This document shows positions 5,231 to 6,587 of a stretch of 6,587 nucleotides of DNA, piece after piece (positions within the stretch are counted from its first letter, which is position 1; the number at the start of each line of letters is the position of its first letter). This DNA comes from Acidobacteriota bacterium (GTDB taxonomy: Bacteria; Acidobacteriota; UBA6911). The notes beneath the pieces were generated by a model that saw nothing but the letters and a program-made list of their open reading frames with translations, had not been told where the DNA came from and ran no database searches. A program made the translations under genes and the position numbers. The stretch lies in assembly GCA_017860075.1 (NCBI GenBank), contig JAFNAH010000077.1:1-6587 (forward strand), written 5' to 3'.

Positions 5231-6587
5231 CTACGTCGCCTGTGCGCGCCAGCCGGCGGCAAACAGCCGTACTGGCCCGAGCAGGCCCGAGGCGTGCAGC
5301 AGCGAGTCCTTTCGCCAGTGACGCCACGTCGTGAACGTGATCCGCTGGCCCTTGGGCCTGGGCGCCCCCTCGGCGAACCACTTCGGAACTTCCCGTATGG
5401 CGTTCGGGTTCCGCGCCTGTCCGCCGACGGCAGTCCCCTCCGGACCGAACGCGTACTCTTCCGGAAGCTGTTCATCGCCGATCAGCCGGTTGGGCCAGAG
5501 ATTCGTGACGCGGATCTCCAGGCGGTTCTCGCCCGGGCGCAACGCGTCCCCCAGCGCCACCCGATACGGCGGTTTCCAGACGAGACCCAGGTTGCGCCCG
5601 TTGACCAGCACCTCGGCGAGCACTTCGACGCGCCCGAGGTCGAGGAACAGCTTCCGATCCGCGGCGGTGATTCCGGGCGGCACGGCGAGCGTCGTGTGAT
5701 ACGCGGCCGTGCCCGAGAAGTACTTGACGCCAGGATCCGGGTGCTCGTGCAGCGAGAGGAGCTTCGGCAGCGTGACGTCCGCCGGCGCGCCGAGGTTCGG
5801 CGGGAACGTCAGTCGCCATGGCCCGTCCACGACGAGCGGGCGCGGCAGCCCGGCGAATCGGGCGACCGTTTTGCGCCCGGCTCCGTCGAGCAACTGGTAT
5901 TCACCGTCCTGCCAGAACAGCAGGCCGCCGGGCCAGGGTTCGATGGCAGCCGGGGCGTCGGGGTCCGGCAGCTTCGCGGCCAGTTCACGGATACGTGCCT
6001 CGCCGAGCGCCTCGGGCACGAGCGCCGGCGCCGTCATGTCGCCCTCGAAGTGGACGAAGCGGATGTTCGCATCGGGCGAACCCAGTCCCGGGTGCACCGT
6101 GCGGCCGGTGCGCAGACCCGATTTCACCAGTTGCCCGTTGACGTACAGTGACGGCGTGCCGTCTCGATAGACCACCGCCACGTGGTTCCAGCCGGCGAGC
6201 GGAACCGCCGCCGCCAGGACCGGGGCGAACAGCCCCCGGGCGCGCTCGTATACGACGACGGCATCGCGGCCGGCGGCGAAGCCGGCGGCGGAGTGGCCGT
6301 CACCGTACAGCGCGTCGCCTTCGGGCGGATGCACGACGAAGCACGAGCCTGTTGCTCCAGCCGTCCCCTGCGTGGACTCGGCCGGGCCGCGCCGGTCGGG
6401 AAGGAACGCCGCCAGGGCTCCGCCCCCGCCGCCCCCAATGCCCGTCGAGGCGATCTCAATCTCCGGCTTGATCCAGGCCGAGATGGTGAAGGTGTTGGCA
6501 ATCGACGCATGCGGAGCCGCGGGCGCGGCCGGATGGTCTGACGTGGACACGAGGACCTGCCCGGCCCGAGAGATGGAGCGCAGCGCA
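5231..6587 (-). CDS. GH106-like glycoside hydrolase, C-terminal part with LamG-like domain (partial)
   Basis: About 451 residues are in the window; the frame is open to the right edge, so the N-terminal part lies outside. The GTG at 6550 is in frame but is not a convincing start. The first domain (about residues 30-195) is LamG/concanavalin-like: NTFTISAWIKPE, GWNHVAVVYRDGTPSLYVNGQLV, and a final FVHFEGDMTAP. It carries a Gly-rich stretch GIGGGGGG. The second part (about 250-445) resembles the C-terminal sugar-binding-like region of GH106 alpha-L-rhamnosidases and related GH2-type folds: VDGPWRLTFPPNLGAP, YFSGTAAYHTTL, LFLDLGRVEVLAEVLVNGRNLG, WKPPYRVALGDAL, ENRLEIRVTNLWPNRLIGD. The catalytic region is not visible, so the sugar specificity is inferred. 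The protein is probably exported and acts on plant or microbial polysaccharide. TAG at 5231-5233 is followed 4 bases later by the CBM9/DUF5916 start, indicating one operon. Confidence 0.85.
   Translation of the reverse strand, partial: ALRSISRAGQVLVSTSDHPAAPAAPHASIANTFTISAWIKPEIEIASTGIGGGGGGALAAFLPDRRGPAESTQGTAGATGSCFVVHPPEGDALYGDGHSAAGFAAGRDAVVVYERARGLFAPVLAAAVPLAGWNHVAVVYRDGTPSLYVNGQLVKSGLRTGRTVHPGLGSPDANIRFVHFEGDMTAPALVPEALGEARIRELAAKLPDPDAPAAIEPWPGGLLFWQDGEYQLLDGAGRKTVARFAGLPRPLVVDGPWRLTFPPNLGAPADVTLPKLLSLHEHPDPGVKYFSGTAAYHTTLAVPPGITAADRKLFLDLGRVEVLAEVLVNGRNLGLVWKPPYRVALGDALRPGENRLEIRVTNLWPNRLIGDEQLPEEYAFGPEGTAVGGQARNPNAIREVPKWFAEGAPRPKGQRITFTTWRHWRKDSLLHASGLLGPVRLFAAGWRAQAT

Noticed and set aside
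4702..6151. Long plus-strand frames opposite the glycosidase and CBM9 genes
   Set aside because: Arg/Ala/Pro-rich shadows of the minus-strand genes, which carry clear domain motifs.
1..6587. CRISPR array, tRNA, rRNA, insertion sequence or phage integration site
   Set aside because: No regularly spaced repeats, tRNA cloverleaf, transposase or integrase sequence was seen on either strand.

Overview
The window is GC-rich and bacterial. Its gene content suggests a Gram-negative soil-type bacterium, plausibly Acidobacteriota: a secreted DinB-fold protein, a GAF/sigma-54 activator, a CBM9/DUF5916-type outer-membrane protein and a GH106-like glycosidase. That assignment rests on family knowledge and was not tested.

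Layout. Left edge, plus strand: the last 11 codons of a gene, then a complete secreted DinB-superfamily protein (65-598). Next, on the minus strand, lies the isolated C-terminal tail of an outer-membrane barrel protein (622-729), whose frame is closed by a stop just upstream. Centre, plus strand: a complete GAF-AAA+-Fis sigma-54 activator (885-2489), a 276-base regulatory gap, a small antibiotic-biosynthesis-monooxygenase-fold (ABM) protein (2766-3080) and a secreted beta-propeller-like protein of unknown function (3105-4709). Right side, minus strand: a large GH106-like glycosidase running off the window edge (5231-6587), followed 4 bases later by the start of a CBM9/DUF5916-type gene that is broken after about 151 codons.

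How the centre works (inference from sequence). The gap after the activator holds a near-consensus -24/-12 promoter (TGG-N9-TTGC, exact GG-N10-GC spacing) at 2647-2662. About 140 bases upstream of its predicted start site is a 28-base dyad (2518-2545) centred on GATC. This is the expected arrangement for a sigma-54 activator acting on its neighbour, so the three genes look like a self-contained inducible module: a GAF sensor/activator switches on an ABM-fold enzyme plus an exported propeller protein.

Most notable structural point. The minus-strand remnants flanking this module can be read as three colinear pieces of one DUF5916 gene. The N-terminal signal peptide and CBM9 domain are at 4774-5226. 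A 60-base piece encoding the family's YYQRPDA motif, in another frame, is at about 4714-4774. A typical barrel C-terminus, NVFLVKLTYWFGL-stop, is at 622-660. The simplest reading is that the roughly 4 kb sigma-54 module landed in, or was joined across, a DUF5916 gene that then lost most of its interior. The ancestral locus would have been glycosidase followed by DUF5916, convergent with dinB.
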